A stretch of 64,000 nucleotides of DNA from Rivibacter subsaxonicus (GTDB taxonomy: Bacteria > Pseudomonadota > Gammaproteobacteria > Burkholderiales > Burkholderiaceae_C): assembly GCF_004217215.1 (NCBI RefSeq), contig NZ_SHKP01000005.1, positions 191,501 to 255,500 on the forward strand, read 5' to 3'. A program made the translations under genes and the position numbers. Positions 19,828 through 34,717 of the stretch are shown piece after piece. The notes under the pieces are model-generated. The model was not told where the DNA came from, did no database searches, and saw nothing but the letters and a program-made list of their open reading frames with translations. Each line of letters opens with the position of its first letter. The stretch's first letter is position 1.

Positions 19828-20586
19828 TCAGGCCACGGCCTGCGCCAGCGCCACGTACTCGGCCACCGGCACCTCTTCGGCGCGGCGCTGGACGTCGAAA
19901 CCCACCTCGACGCCACGCCCCTCGAGCCAGCGACCCAGCGTGTGGCGCAGCAGCTTGCGGCGCTGCGAGAACGCGACCTGGACCAGCTCGCCGAGCAGTG
20001 CCGGCGACACCCGCGCCGCATCCGGCAGCGGGATCATGCGCACCACGGCCGAGTCGACCCGCGGCGGCGGCTCGAAGCTCTCTGGCGGCACCTCGAGCAC
20101 GGTCTCGATGTCGTAGCGCCACTGCAGCATCACCGACAGCCGGCCGTAGTCCTTGCCGCCCGGCGTCGCCGCCATGCGCTCGCAGACTTCCTTCTGCAGC
20201 ATGAAGTGCTGGTCGACCACATGCTCGACCGCGCCCTGCAGGTGAAACAGGATCGGCGTGCTGATGTTGTAGGGCAGGTTGCCGACCACCCGCAGCCGCC
20301 CGCCGAGCCGTGCCGCGAGCGCCGCGAAGTCGACCTTCAGCACGTCGGATTCGATCACCTCGAGCTCGGCCCGCTTGCGCAGCCGGGCCGCGAGATCGCG
20401 ATCGAGCTCGACCACCGCCAGCCGCTTGCAACGCTCGACCAGTGGGTCGGTCATCGCGCCAAGGCCGGGGCCGATCTCGACCAGCAACTCGCCTTCGCGC
20501 GGGTCGATCGCGTCGACGATGGCGTCGATGATGGCGCGGTCGGACAGAAAATGCTGACCGAAGCGCTTGCGCGCGATGTGTTTCAC
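19828..20586 (-). CDS. ksgA: 16S rRNA (A1518/A1519) dimethyltransferase
   Basis: 252 residues from a GTG. N-terminal [13 protein letters not shown] motif [11 protein letters not shown] and the catalytic NLPYNIS motif are those of KsgA/RsmA, which dimethylates two adenines in helix 45 of 16S rRNA during 30S assembly. It follows surA by 39 bases; in many proteobacteria pdxA lies between them, but not here. Confidence 0.96.
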   Translation of the reverse strand: MKHIARKRFGQHFLSDRAIIDAIVDAIDPREGELLVEIGPGLGAMTDPLVERCKRLAVVELDRDLAARLRKRAELEVIESDVLKVDFAALAARLGGRLRVVGNLPYNISTPILFHLQGAVEHVVDQHFMLQKEVCERMAATPGGKDYGRLSVMLQWRYDIETVLEVPPESFEPPPRVDSAVVRMIPLPDAARVSPALLGELVQVAFSQRRKLLRHTLGRWLEGRGVEVGFDVQRRAEEVPVAEYVALAQAVA

Positions 20587-20625
20587 GCTCGGGCCGTGAC
20601 CGTCAGCAAGGGCGAGACGCCGCGA

Positions 20626-22053
20626 TCACTGCGGCGGCTCGCGCAACTCGACGTAAGCGCGGGCGCGCACCTCGCGCGACCAGTCGGAGTAGGCGGTCTC
20701 GAACTTCTGCTCACGCAGCACGTTGCGCGCCATGTCGCGCATCTGCTTGCGATCGACCACCGTCGCGCGGCGCTCGACCGGCTGGATCAGGTGCACGCCG
20801 AAACGGGTGACGACCGGTTCCGAAATCTGGTCGATCGCGAGCTTGTTCATCGCCTCCTCGAACTCGGGCACGAACTGGCCGGGCGAGGCCCAACCCAGCT
20901 CGCCGCCCTGCGGTGCGCTGCCGTCTTCGGAGATGTCGCGCGCGGCCTGCTGGAAGCTGAGTCGCCCGCCGACGATCTGGCGCCGCACGTCGGCCAGCCG
21001 GGCCGAGGCCTGGGCCGACGTCAGCTGCGGGCCGGTGCGCAGCAGGATGTGACGGGCGCGCGTCTGCTGCACCGTCATGCCGCCGTCCTTGCGCTCGAGC
21101 AGCTTGATCACGTGGAAGCCGGCCCCCGAGCGCACGAGCACCGGCACCACCTCGCCACTGCGCAGGTCGCGCACCGCGTCGACGAAAAGGTCGGGCAGGC
21201 GATCGGCGGGCCGAATGCCGATCGCGCCGCCCTGGTCCTGCGGACCCTGCGACAGCTCGGCCACCAGCTTCTCGAAGGGCTCGCCGGCGCGGGCCCGCGA
21301 GAGCGCCTTCTCGGCCACCAGGCGCCGCTCGGCAACCTCGGCCTCGCTCGCGCCCTCGGGCACGCGGACCAGGATCTGTGCGATGTTGAACTCGCTCGGC
21401 GCCACGCCGCTCTTGCGGGCGTCGACGACGCGGTCGATATCGGCGTCACTGATCTTGATGCGCGACTGCACCTCGCGCTCGCGCACCCGCTCCAGCATCA
21501 TCTGGTCGCGCAGGTTGGCGCGGAAGCGCTCCCAGTCGAGCCCGTCGGCCTGCACCCGCTGGCGCAACTGGGGCAGCGTGAGCCGGTTGGCGGCCGCCAC
21601 GTTGGCGACGGCGCGATCCAGATCGGAATCCTCGATCTTGAAGCCGCTTTCGCGCGCATAGGCGAGCTGGGCCCGCTCGTCGATCAGGCTATCGAGCAGT
21701 TGCTGACGCAACTCGTCGCGGGGCGGCACGGCCTGGCCGTTGCGGGCCGCCTCGCGCTGGGTGTTCTGCAGCCGCTGCGCCACTTCGCCGTTGGTCACCA
21801 GTTCGGTGCCGACCACGGCGACGATGAAGTCCTGGCCACGCAGCACGCGCTGCGGCACGACCGGCGCCGCCCTCACGGCCGGCGCCGCAGCCGGCGCCGC
21901 AGCCGGCGCCGAAGCGGCGGCCGGCGGAACATTCTGCGCGCCCGCGCCGACACTCGACAACAAGCACAGGCCGCCGAGCAGCGCGGGGCGCAGGCGAGCC
22001 AGCGCGTGAGGGGATTTCAGGGCACGCGACATCGGGAGCATCGGAACGGTCAT
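20626..22053 (-). CDS. surA: Periplasmic chaperone and peptidyl-prolyl isomerase SurA
   Basis: 475 residues. Signal peptide up to about GAGAQ, then an Ala/Pro-rich linker, the SurA N-terminal chaperone domain (VVGTELVTNGEVAQRL), and two parvulin domains beginning near NIAQILVRVP and RARHILLRTG, with a short C-terminal helix. It guides unfolded outer-membrane proteins, including LptD, to the BAM complex. The ATG overlaps the lptD stop (ATGA), so translation is coupled. Confidence 0.95.
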   Translation of the reverse strand: MTVPMLPMSRALKSPHALARLRPALLGGLCLLSSVGAGAQNVPPAAASAPAAAPAAAPAVRAAPVVPQRVLRGQDFIVAVVGTELVTNGEVAQRLQNTQREAARNGQAVPPRDELRQQLLDSLIDERAQLAYARESGFKIEDSDLDRAVANVAAANRLTLPQLRQRVQADGLDWERFRANLRDQMMLERVREREVQSRIKISDADIDRVVDARKSGVAPSEFNIAQILVRVPEGASEAEVAERRLVAEKALSRARAGEPFEKLVAELSQGPQDQGGAIGIRPADRLPDLFVDAVRDLRSGEVVPVLVRSGAGFHVIKLLERKDGGMTVQQTRARHILLRTGPQLTSAQASARLADVRRQIVGGRLSFQQAARDISEDGSAPQGGELGWASPGQFVPEFEEAMNKLAIDQISEPVVTRFGVHLIQPVERRATVVDRKQMRDMARNVLREQKFETAYSDWSREVRARAYVELREPPQ

Positions 22054-24470
22054 GGCAGGGTGAGGGCGCTGTTGGCCGGCACGGCATCGTCGCGCAGCAG
22101 GCGGTAGCCCGCGATATTGTCCCTCAGCACGCCGAGCGGGTTGGAGCCGATCCTCGACAGGCCGACCAGCTCCAGTTGCAGCAGCAGCCGGGTCGTGGCT
22201 TCGCTGCGCCCGGTCGAGAGCTGCTCGCCGACGATGCGTGCGATCCAGCAGCCGGCGTCGTACTCGAAACCGACGATCGCGTCGGTCAGGCGCGAGTCGC
22301 GCAGGCTGTAGTTGAGGCGGCCGACGCTGTACCAGGCGCCCTTGCACGAACTGTTGCCGGCTGTCGCACGTCGCGCCAGCGGCTGGCCGCCGGCGGCGAG
22401 GGTCTGGTCGCGCTCGCCGAGTTCCGCGGCGTAGGCGCGGGCCGCGGCGTTCAGCGGCCATTGCCAGCCAAGCTCGACCTGCTCGCTGTTGTCGCGCGTG
22501 AAGCGGTAGGTCATGTTGACGGTGCGCAGCGGCCCCGGCGAGTAGCGCGCGCCGATGACCGAGCGTATCGAGCTGTTGATCTGCGGGCTGTACTGCACGG
22601 TGCCGTCGAACCACCAGTGCGGCACCACGTTGGTGGCGACGGTGAACAGCACGTCGGACCAGCGCTGGGTCAGCGGCGCGCCATCGGCGGTGATCTGCTG
22701 GTCGCTGAACAGCAGCCGCTGCGCGATGCCCAGCCGCAGCGCCTCGGCGCCGCTGTCACGGTCGAGATAGCGGGTGATCGCGCCAGCGGTGAGTTGGTTA
22801 ACGTCGGACACCCGGTCGACGCCGGAGAACACGTTCTCGGCAAAGATTGAGGTGAAATTGAAGTCGTTGGGCGCGCTGTCGAAGTTGGGCAGTCGGCTCT
22901 GGTCGCGGAACGGCGTCGACACGTAGAGCAGGCGCGGCTCGAGGGTCTGGGTGATGGCGCGGCCGAAGGCCTCGGTCGAACGCTCGAAGACCCAGCGGCT
23001 GTCGAGCGAGACCGTGGGGATGACGCGCGAGGCGCTCATGCTGCCGTCGGCCAGCGGCTGCTCCAGGTCGTAACTGGCGGCGTTGAAGCTGGCGCGCGGG
23101 GTGATGGCCCAGCCCGGCGTGCCGGTCGGCAGCCAGGTGTAGCCGGCCGAGCCGATCGCATGCACCCGCGAGCCCGACTGCAGGTCGCGATCCTCGTTGC
23201 TGAAGCGGTTCGCCTCGAGTTCCCAGCGCCAGTCGAAGCCGCGCGCGTTGCCGAACTGGCGCACGCCGACCTGTGGCTCGCGCCGGTAGGGCGGTGGACT
23301 GATCAGGCTCTCGGGCTCGGGATCCTGCAGCGTCTGCCAGCTCTGGACCCGGGCGTAGGCCTCGGTCAGACCCCAGCTGGTGTCGAAATAGCGGCGCACC
23401 CGCAGGTCGCCGGGCAGCAGGCGCGGCGTCAGGCTCGGCAGGATGCGCGAGAAGTCCTTCCAGTACTCGTCGTCGGACGCCCGCTGCAGGTTCCAGTCGT
23501 ATTCGATCTCGCCGAGCCAGTCACCCGGACGCAGCAGGCCCTTGTGCTCGAGGTTGAGTGTCCAGCGGCTGCGGTCGGCCAGCCGGTCCTGCGGCATGTA
23601 GTTGAAGTCCGCGCGTCCCTCGAAACCGGGTTCGAGGTAGCGGAACTCGCTGCCGAGCCCGACTCCGCGCCGCGTGAACACGGCCGGCGTCAGCGTCAGG
23701 TCGCGGTTGGGCGCGATGTTCCAGTACCAGGGCACCATCAGCTCGAGGCCGCTCTTGTTGTCGATGTTGATGCTCGGCGGCAACCAGCCGGACTTGCGCG
23801 CGTCGGTGAGCGGAAAGCTCAACGTCGGCGCGGCCAGGATCGGCACGCCGAGAAAGCGCAGCACCGCGCCCTCGGCCACGCCCTCGTTGGTGCCGAAGTC
23901 CATCGACACCCGATCGGTCGACAACATCCAGGCCGGATCGTCGGGCGGACAGCTGGTGTAGGTGGCGCCGGTCGCGACGCTGCGGTTCTCGTCCAGGAAG
24001 TCGATCCGCCTGGCGGTGCCACCGGCCTGGGTGCGCGCGAAGAAGTAGCTCGGCTCGAGGAAGTAGCCCTCGAAGCGCTGGATTTGCAACGACAGCTCGG
24101 GGCCACGGAAAGAGTTGCCGCCGGTGAGCACCTCGACGTTGCCGCTGGCGCGCGCCGTGTCCTGCGGCAGCGCGTAGTGGATGCGATCCGCGCGCAGCGA
24201 CAGCGGCCCCCGCCGGAACTCGACCTTGCCCTCGGCGGCGGCCTCGACATCGGGAATGCCCCAAAGCCGGTCGGCCTCGATCACGATCGGCTGCGAGGCG
24301 CTGCTGTTCATCGCCGGCACCAGCCGGCCGGGATCGCCGGCGCGCTGTGGCGTGCCGGGCGCCGTCACCTGCGCGAGCGCCGAAGTGCTTCCCAGCGCAG
24401 CCAGCACGGCCAACGCCACGGGGCACAGCGAAGCGCGGGTCGGTAAGGACGCAGCGGAGGTGGAGAGCAA
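22050..24470 (-). CDS. lptD: LPS-assembly protein LptD (OstA/Imp)
   Basis: About 806 residues if read from the TTG at 24470, which gives a clean signal peptide ending STSALAQ. No ATG exists in frame near the beginning: the frame stays open far upstream, so the start is the least certain part. The periplasmic OstA domain (IVIEADRLWGIPDVEAAAEGKVEFRRG) is followed by the large beta-barrel domain. Cysteines occur near CPPDD and CWIARIV, compatible with family disulfides. LptD with LptE places lipopolysaccharide in the outer leaflet. Divergent amgK lies about 160 bases away. Confidence 0.93.
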   Translation of the reverse strand: MLSTSAASLPTRASLCPVALAVLAALGSTSALAQVTAPGTPQRAGDPGRLVPAMNSSASQPIVIEADRLWGIPDVEAAAEGKVEFRRGPLSLRADRIHYALPQDTARASGNVEVLTGGNSFRGPELSLQIQRFEGYFLEPSYFFARTQAGGTARRIDFLDENRSVATGATYTSCPPDDPAWMLSTDRVSMDFGTNEGVAEGAVLRFLGVPILAAPTLSFPLTDARKSGWLPPSINIDNKSGLELMVPWYWNIAPNRDLTLTPAVFTRRGVGLGSEFRYLEPGFEGRADFNYMPQDRLADRSRWTLNLEHKGLLRPGDWLGEIEYDWNLQRASDDEYWKDFSRILPSLTPRLLPGDLRVRRYFDTSWGLTEAYARVQSWQTLQDPEPESLISPPPYRREPQVGVRQFGNARGFDWRWELEANRFSNEDRDLQSGSRVHAIGSAGYTWLPTGTPGWAITPRASFNAASYDLEQPLADGSMSASRVIPTVSLDSRWVFERSTEAFGRAITQTLEPRLLYVSTPFRDQSRLPNFDSAPNDFNFTSIFAENVFSGVDRVSDVNQLTAGAITRYLDRDSGAEALRLGIAQRLLFSDQQITADGAPLTQRWSDVLFTVATNVVPHWWFDGTVQYSPQINSSIRSVIGARYSPGPLRTVNMTYRFTRDNSEQVELGWQWPLNAAARAYAAELGERDQTLAAGGQPLARRATAGNSSCKGAWYSVGRLNYSLRDSRLTDAIVGFEYDAGCWIARIVGEQLSTGRSEATTRLLLQLELVGLSRIGSNPLGVLRDNIAGYRLLRDDAVPANSALTLP

Positions 24471-24539
24471 GCGGGTGGCGCCGCGCGCGAGGGCCGCGAC
24501 CCGGTGCGGGGCTAGCCTCGAACGCGAGCGGCTGGTTCG

Positions 24540-24545
24540 TAGAAT
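24540..24545 (+). promoter_or_regulatory. -10 box upstream of the amgK-like gene
   Basis: TAGAAT, followed by an ATG at 24561 and another at 24630. No clear -35 is seen. It lies in the divergent lptD-amgK gap. Confidence 0.4.
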
Positions 24546-24629
24546 CCGGATGATTATTCCATGCGGGTTGCGCCGCGACGGCCCCTCAGCAACGCGCGCG
24601 ACGGCGCGCGCGGCACCAGTCTCCATTCG

Positions 24630-25676
24630 ATGAGCCAAACCCCGATCCACTGGGCCGATCCGGCCCGCGCCACGGCCTGCGCCGGCTGGCTTGGTGCCTG
24701 CGCGCCGCAGTTGCAGCTGGCGCCGGACACCCTGCGCGCCGCCAGTGCCGACGCCAGCTTCCGCCGCTACCTGCGCGTCGACGGCGGCGGTGGCCGCTCC
24801 TTCATCGTGATGGACGCCCCGCCGGCACAGGAGAACTGTGGCCCCTTCGTGCAAGTCGCCGAACTGCTGCACCAGGCCGGGCTGCACACGCCGCGCGTGC
24901 TGGCCTGGGACGAGGCGCAGGGCTTCATGCTGCTCGACGACCTCGGCCAGCAGCTCTTCCTGGCGGCGCTGCGCGACGCGCCCGCGGCCGAGGCCGACGC
25001 GCTGATGCGCGACGCGATCTCGGCGCTGGTGCAGATGCAGCTGCGCGCCGACGCCAGCGCCCTGCCCGCCTACGACGATGCGCTGCTGCGGCGCGAGGTC
25101 GAGCTGTTCCCGACCTGGTGCGTGGAGCGCGAGTTCGGCATCCGCTGGAATGCCGACCAGCAGGCCCTGTGGACCAGTGTCTCGCAGCAGCTGATCGACA
25201 GCGCGCTGGCGCAGCCCACGGTGTTCGTGCATCGCGACTGGATGCCGCGCAACCTCATGGTCTCCACGCCCAATCCCGGCGTGCTCGACTTCCAGGACGC
25301 GGTGCGCGGTCCGATCGCCTACGACATGGCCTCGCTGTTGCGCGACGCCTTCATCTCGTGGGAAGAGGAGCGCGAGCTCGACTGGGCGGTGCGCTACTGG
25401 CAGCAGGCGCGCACGGCCGGCCTGCGGGTCGACGAGGACTTCGGCGAGTTCTGGCGCCAGCTCGAATGGATGGGGCTGCAGCGCCACCTCAAGGTGCTCG
25501 GCATCTTCTGCCGCCTCAAGCACCGCGATGGCAAGCCGAGCTACAGCGCCGACCTGCCGCGCTTCTTTGCCTATGCGACCAAGGTCGCGCTGCGCTACCG
25601 GCCGCTGGCGCCGTTGCTGCGGCTGATCGAGCCGATGTCGGGCCCGATGACGCAGACCGGCTTCAGCCTGCGCTGA
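24630..25676 (+). CDS. amgK: Aminoglycoside-phosphotransferase-fold sugar kinase, probable N-acetylmuramate/N-acetylglucosamine kinase
   Basis: 348 residues. Kinase residues are visible: FVHRDWMPRNL gives catalytic Asp203 and Asn208, and LDFQDAVRGP gives the metal Asp220. The fold is that of APH/choline kinases. In Pseudomonas, AmgK lies next to lptD and phosphorylates the anomeric carbon of MurNAc for recycling of cell-wall sugar into UDP-MurNAc; the same divergent placement beside lptD supports the call here. The partner MurU uridylyltransferase gene is not downstream: a convergent LysR gene overlaps the last 14 bases instead. ATG 24630 is chosen; ATG 24561 is an alternative. Confidence 0.72.
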   Translation: MSQTPIHWADPARATACAGWLGACAPQLQLAPDTLRAASADASFRRYLRVDGGGGRSFIVMDAPPAQENCGPFVQVAELLHQAGLHTPRVLAWDEAQGFMLLDDLGQQLFLAALRDAPAAEADALMRDAISALVQMQLRADASALPAYDDALLRREVELFPTWCVEREFGIRWNADQQALWTSVSQQLIDSALAQPTVFVHRDWMPRNLMVSTPNPGVLDFQDAVRGPIAYDMASLLRDAFISWEEERELDWAVRYWQQARTAGLRVDEDFGEFWRQLEWMGLQRHLKVLGIFCRLKHRDGKPSYSADLPRFFAYATKVALRYRPLAPLLRLIEPMSGPMTQTGFSLR

Positions 25677-26640
25677 GCGCCGCCGGCTGGGCCGGGGTCG
25701 GGCAACCGGCCGCGCTGAGCCACGGGTCGGCGGCACGGCCGCCGAAGGCCTCGATCAGGAAATCGACGAAGACCCGCGTGCGGGCCGGGATGTGGCGACG
25801 CGAGGGCATCGCGGCGTAGAGCGGCATCGAGAACAGCCGCCAGGCCGGCATCACCCGCTCGAGGGCGCCTTCGAGCAACGCGTCCTCGGCCACGAACGAG
25901 GGCAGCCCGGCCACGCCGAGCCCGGCCAGCGCGCAGGCGTAGTTGATGTCGATCAGCGAACTGCTCAGCACCGAGCGCCGGGGCGGCGAGTCGAAGTGCT
26001 CGATCTCGTTCTGGTCGGCATCGACCCGCTGCAGGCGCAGTCCTCGCTGCAGTTCGGGCAGTGGCGGCACGATGCCGTCGAGCTTGCCGAACTCGCGCGG
26101 GTGGCGCGGCCGGCCGACCCGGTCGAGATACTCGGGCGTCGCGCACAGGATCACCTCGCTGTGGGCCAGCAGGCGCGCGACGAACTCGCCATCGAGCTGG
26201 CGCCGGGTGGCGAGGATCGTCACGTCGAAGCTCTCGTCGACGTTCTCGACCGGGCCCGGCGCCGTCAGCTCGAGGGTCAACTCCGGGTAGCGCGCATTGA
26301 AGACCGGCAGCCGCTTGGCGATCTGGTGCACCGCAAACGCCGGTGGCAGCAGCACGCGCAAGGTGCCGCGCGGCTGGCGCGCCGACTCGCTGGCCAGGGC
26401 CGAGGCCTCCTCGATATCGAGCAGGATGCGCCGCGCGCGCTCCAGATAGGCCTCGCCGATGTCGGTGAGCGCGATCCGGCGCGTGGTGCGGTGAAGCAGG
26501 CGCGCGCCGAGTTGGTCCTCGAGATCGGCCACCAGCCGAGTCACCGCGGCAGGCGACATGGCCAGGCTCTGGGAGGCGCCGACGAAGCTGCCGGCATCGG
26601 TGACCGCGACGAACACCCGCATCGCACGCAATTGATCCAT
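25663..26640 (-). CDS. LysR-family transcription regulator
   Basis: 325 residues. N-terminal winged helix (MDQLRAMRVFVAVTDAGSF, ATVxRLV-type helix) then a periplasmic-binding-protein-like effector domain from about residue 90 (RGTLRVLLPPAF). The CrgA/DsdC-like branch commonly regulates a nearby oxidoreductase or transporter, but no obvious target is adjacent; rsmE starts 50 bases away on the other strand. The gene is convergent with amgK and overlaps its end. Confidence 0.92.
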   Translation of the reverse strand: MDQLRAMRVFVAVTDAGSFVGASQSLAMSPAAVTRLVADLEDQLGARLLHRTTRRIALTDIGEAYLERARRILLDIEEASALASESARQPRGTLRVLLPPAFAVHQIAKRLPVFNARYPELTLELTAPGPVENVDESFDVTILATRRQLDGEFVARLLAHSEVILCATPEYLDRVGRPRHPREFGKLDGIVPPLPELQRGLRLQRVDADQNEIEHFDSPPRRSVLSSSLIDINYACALAGLGVAGLPSFVAEDALLEGALERVMPAWRLFSMPLYAAMPSRRHIPARTRVFVDFLIEAFGGRAADPWLSAAGCPTPAQPAALSAG

Positions 26641-26689
26641 GCCGCATCATTCCACGAGCCGCGTCGGCGTGCTTTGGCACACTGGCCGC

Positions 26690-27421
26690 ATGCCACGCTT
26701 CCATGTCGACCTGCCGCTGAGCCCCGGCCTCGAGACCGCCCTGCCCTCGGGGGCGGCGCGCCACGTGCAGGTGCTGCGGCTGCAGCCCGGCGATTCGATC
26801 GTGCTGTTCGACGGCGCCGGTAGCGATTGGCCGGCGCAAGTGCTGCAGATGGGTCGCAGCGAGGTGCGGGTGCGGGTCGGCGCGCCGGTCGCAGTGGAGC
26901 GGGAGCTGCCGCTGGCGGTGACGCTGGCAGTCGGCATGCCGGCCAACGAGCGCATGGACTGGCTGGTCGAGAAGGCCACCGAGCTTGGCGCCGGCGCGAT
27001 CGAGCCGCTGCTGTGCGAGCGCTCGGTACTGCGCCTGAGCGGCGAACGGGCCGAGAAGAAGCGGCTGCACTGGCAGGCGGTGGCGATCGCGGCGGCCGAG
27101 CAGAGCGGTCGCGCCCGCGTACCGCTGGTGGCGCCGGTCACGTCGCTGGCGCATCGGCTGGCGGCCGATGACCCGCGCGAACTTCGGCTGCTGTTGAGCC
27201 TGGGGGACGGCACCGGCCCCGCGCTGCCAGCGCTCCAGGCCGCCCTGCAGTCGAGCCGGCCGCTGCGCCTGCTCAGCGGACCCGAGGGCGGACTGAGCCC
27301 GGCCGAGGACCTCGCCGCGCGCGCCGCCGGCTGGCTGCCCGTCACGCTCGGGCCGCGCGTGCTGCGCGCCGAGACGGCGCCGCTGGCATTGCTCGCCACG
27401 CTGGCCTCGCTCGCCGGCTGA
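26690..27421 (+). CDS. rsmE: 16S rRNA (uracil(1498)-N3)-methyltransferase
   Basis: 243 residues of the SPOUT class. Motifs MPRFHVDLPL at the start, GMPANERMDWLVEKATELG in the middle and LSGPEGGLSPAED plus LGPRVLRAETA at the knot identify RsmE. It methylates N3 of U1498 in the 30S decoding site. The ATG at 26690 has no obvious ribosome-binding site. Divergent from the LysR gene with a 49-base gap. Confidence 0.94.
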   Translation: MPRFHVDLPLSPGLETALPSGAARHVQVLRLQPGDSIVLFDGAGSDWPAQVLQMGRSEVRVRVGAPVAVERELPLAVTLAVGMPANERMDWLVEKATELGAGAIEPLLCERSVLRLSGERAEKKRLHWQAVAIAAAEQSGRARVPLVAPVTSLAHRLAADDPRELRLLLSLGDGTGPALPALQAALQSSRPLRLLSGPEGGLSPAEDLAARAAGWLPVTLGPRVLRAETAPLALLATLASLAG

Positions 27422-27514
27422 GGGCCCTGCCGCGTTGCGACGTGGGGGTTTCGCGGGCCTGTCTGCGCAGCCCAGAATCCGGCGACCGGGCATCCCGCCC
27501 GCGAGGAGCATCTG

Positions 27515-27991
27515 ATGGGCTTGCTGGAATCGGTGATCGGCGCGCTAGCCGGGGGCAACCAGGGCGGGTCGGGCGCCCAGGGCGGCGACATGTTGCAGGC
27601 AGTGCTCGGCATGCTGCTGCAAGGCGGCGCGGCGGGTGGCGGCGGACAGGCGGGCGGCATGGGCGGCGCAGCGGGCATGGGCGCGGGCCTGGGCGGCTTG
27701 GGTGCGCTGGTGCAGCAGTTCCAGCAGGGCGGCCTGGGCGATCTGATGGCGTCCTGGGTCGGCACCGGCCAGAACCTGCCGATCTCGGCCGAGCAGTTGC
27801 AGGGCGTGCTCGGCTCCGAGCAGGTCGGCGCCTTCGCGCAGCAGTTCGGCCTCTCGCACGAGGACGCGGCACACCAGCTCTCGCAATTGATGCCGCAGGT
27901 GGTGAGCCAGCTGACGCCGGACGGCGAACTGCCTAGCGCCGACTCGCTCGGCGACATCGGCTCGCTGCTCGACCGCTTCGGCCAGCGCTGA
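27515..27991 (+). CDS. YidB-like protein (DUF937)
   Basis: 158 residues. The Gly-rich middle (about residues 15-70) and C-terminal SAEQLQGVLGSEQVGAFAQQFGLS...LPDVV-like segment match the DUF937/YidB family of unknown role. No signal peptide or membrane helix. GAGGAG seven bases before the ATG is a good ribosome-binding site. Single-gene unit ended by a hairpin shared with the atp operon. Confidence 0.82.
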   Translation: MGLLESVIGALAGGNQGGSGAQGGDMLQAVLGMLLQGGAAGGGGQAGGMGGAAGMGAGLGGLGALVQQFQQGGLGDLMASWVGTGQNLPISAEQLQGVLGSEQVGAFAQQFGLSHEDAAHQLSQLMPQVVSQLTPDGELPSADSLGDIGSLLDRFGQR

Positions 27992-27996
27992 AAGCA

Positions 27997-28022
27997 CAAA
28001 GCCCGCCGAAGGGCGGGCTTTG
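27997..28022. terminator. Bidirectional terminator between yidB-like gene and atpC
   Basis: 11-bp stem CAAAGCCCGCC / GGCGGGCTTTG with a 4-base loop. It ends the yidB-like gene on the plus strand and, read on the minus strand with a tail TGCTTTC, the ATP synthase operon. Confidence 0.85.
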
Positions 28023-28057
28023 CAGGAAGAAGACGGCGCCGCGGGGCGCGCCCGCTC

Positions 28058-28477
28058 CTACCTCTTGCCGCGGTACTTGCGCAGCGCCGCGATCTGCGCC
28101 GCCATCGCCGCGAACTCGCCCTGCGCCTTGGCGAAGTCGATGTCGCCCTTGGCGTTCTTCATCGCCTCTTCGGCGACCTTCTGCGCTTCGAGAGCCTTGG
28201 CTTCGTCGAGGTCCTTGCCGCGGATCGCGGTGTCGGCCAGCACCGTCACGCGGTCCGGCTGCACTTCGAGGATGCCGCCGGCCACGAACACGAACTCCTC
28301 TTCACCGGTGTCGGCGCGCTCGATGCGCACCGCGCCCGGCTTGATGCGGGTGATCAGCGGCGTGTGCTTGGGCAGGATGCCCAGTTCGCCGCTCTCGCCC
28401 GGCAGCGCGACGAATTTCGCCTCGCCCGAGAAGATCAGCTCTTCGGCGGAAACGACGTCGACGTGGATGGTTGCCAT
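28058..28477 (-). CDS. atpC: ATP synthase epsilon subunit
   Basis: 139 residues: the N-terminal beta sandwich ([22 protein letters not shown]) and two C-terminal helices that can inhibit the enzyme. Last gene of the F1Fo operon, 18 bases after atpD. Confidence 0.96.
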   Translation of the reverse strand: MATIHVDVVSAEELIFSGEAKFVALPGESGELGILPKHTPLITRIKPGAVRIERADTGEEEFVFVAGGILEVQPDRVTVLADTAIRGKDLDEAKALEAQKVAEEAMKNAKGDIDFAKAQGEFAAMAAQIAALRKYRGKR

Positions 28478-28495
28478 CAGGAGACTCCGTCCCGC

Positions 28496-30831
<2,336 letters not shown>

Positions 30832-30867
30832 GACAGAGCTCCTTTCAGCGTGAGTTCGTCAGGGACT

Positions 30868-32421
<1,554 letters not shown>

Positions 32422-32444
32422 GGCTTTCTCCGTTGCGCCGGACC

Positions 32445-32981
32445 TCAGGCGGTCAGCGCGACTCTCATCTGTTCAAGGCGGGCCTGGACCGAGGTGTCGA
32501 GCACCTCGTCACCGACCACCACGCGAATGCCGCCGATCAGCGATGCATCCACCACCACCGTGGCGCTGAGCTTGCGACCGAAGCGCTTCTCGAGCGACGC
32601 CATCACCTCGGCCAGTTGGGCCGGCGCGATGTCGAAGGCGCTGTAGACCGTGGCGTCGGACACGCCGGACTCGGCGTTGACCAGCGCATGGAACTGGCTG
32701 GCGATCTCGGGCAGCGCGGCCACGCGGCCGTTCTCGACGACGACCGCGAGCAGGTTCTTGACGCTGGCGGCCAGCGGCGCCTTCACCACCGAGGTGAAGA
32801 GCTCCACGACCTGGCCGGCGCTGACCTTCGGGCTGTCGGCGAACTGGCGCAGCTGCGGGTCGGCGGCGACCTCACCGAGCGCCTTGAGTTGCTGTGCAGC
32901 GGCGGCCAGATCAGGCGATCCGGCTGCGGCCTTGAACAGCGCCTCGGCGTAGGGACGGGCGATGGTTGCAAGCTCGGCCAT
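32445..32981 (-). CDS. atpH: ATP synthase delta subunit
   Basis: 178 residues; [16 protein letters not shown] start and the C-terminal [17 protein letters not shown] segment are diagnostic. It connects the b-subunit stalk with the top of F1. Four bases separate it from atpF. Confidence 0.96.
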   Translation of the reverse strand: MAELATIARPYAEALFKAAAGSPDLAAAAQQLKALGEVAADPQLRQFADSPKVSAGQVVELFTSVVKAPLAASVKNLLAVVVENGRVAALPEIASQFHALVNAESGVSDATVYSAFDIAPAQLAEVMASLEKRFGRKLSATVVVDASLIGGIRVVVGDEVLDTSVQARLEQMRVALTA

Positions 32982-32985
32982 GGTC

Positions 32986-33456
32986 TCAGAGCTCGGTCTT
33001 GAGGCGACCCAGCAGGTCGGCGTGCACCGAGGCGTTCACTTCCTTGCGGAGGATCGCTTCGGCGCCCTTGACGGCGAGCGCGGCAACCTGCTCGCGCAGC
33101 GCCTCGCGTGCCTTCACCGATTCCTGCTCGGCCTCGGCGCGTGCATTGGCGACGATCTTGGCGGCCTCGTCGCTGGCGCGACCCTTGGCCTCCTCGATCA
33201 TCGAGTGGGCCAGGCGCTCGGCGTCGGCCAGGCGCTTGGTCGCGTCCTCGCGGGCAGCGGTGAGCTGCTCCTCGACACGCTTGTTGGCCGTGGCCAGATC
33301 GGCCTTGGCCTTGTCGGCGGCGGACAGGCCATCGGCGATCTTGCTCGCCCGCTCGTCGAGCGCGGCGATGATCGGCGGCCAGACGAACTTCATCGTGAAC
33401 CAGACCAGGATCAGGAACACGATCATCTGGATGATCAGGGTACCGTTGATGCTCAC
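32986..33456 (-). CDS. atpF: ATP synthase b subunit
   Basis: 156 residues from a GTG. One N-terminal membrane helix (residues 4-25) then a long charged, Ala-rich helix forming the peripheral stalk. Confidence 0.96.
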   Translation of the reverse strand: MSINGTLIIQMIVFLILVWFTMKFVWPPIIAALDERASKIADGLSAADKAKADLATANKRVEEQLTAAREDATKRLADAERLAHSMIEEAKGRASDEAAKIVANARAEAEQESVKAREALREQVAALAVKGAEAILRKEVNASVHADLLGRLKTEL

Positions 33457-33531
33457 TTTGATGCCTCAATCACGGTGGTGTGGGGAAGGCCGTCGACCCG
33501 GGTCGACGGCCTGCTCGGGCGCCGTGCCGGA

Positions 33532-34699
<1,168 letters not shown>

Positions 34700-34717
34700 T
34701 TGACGTGTCCCGTAGCT

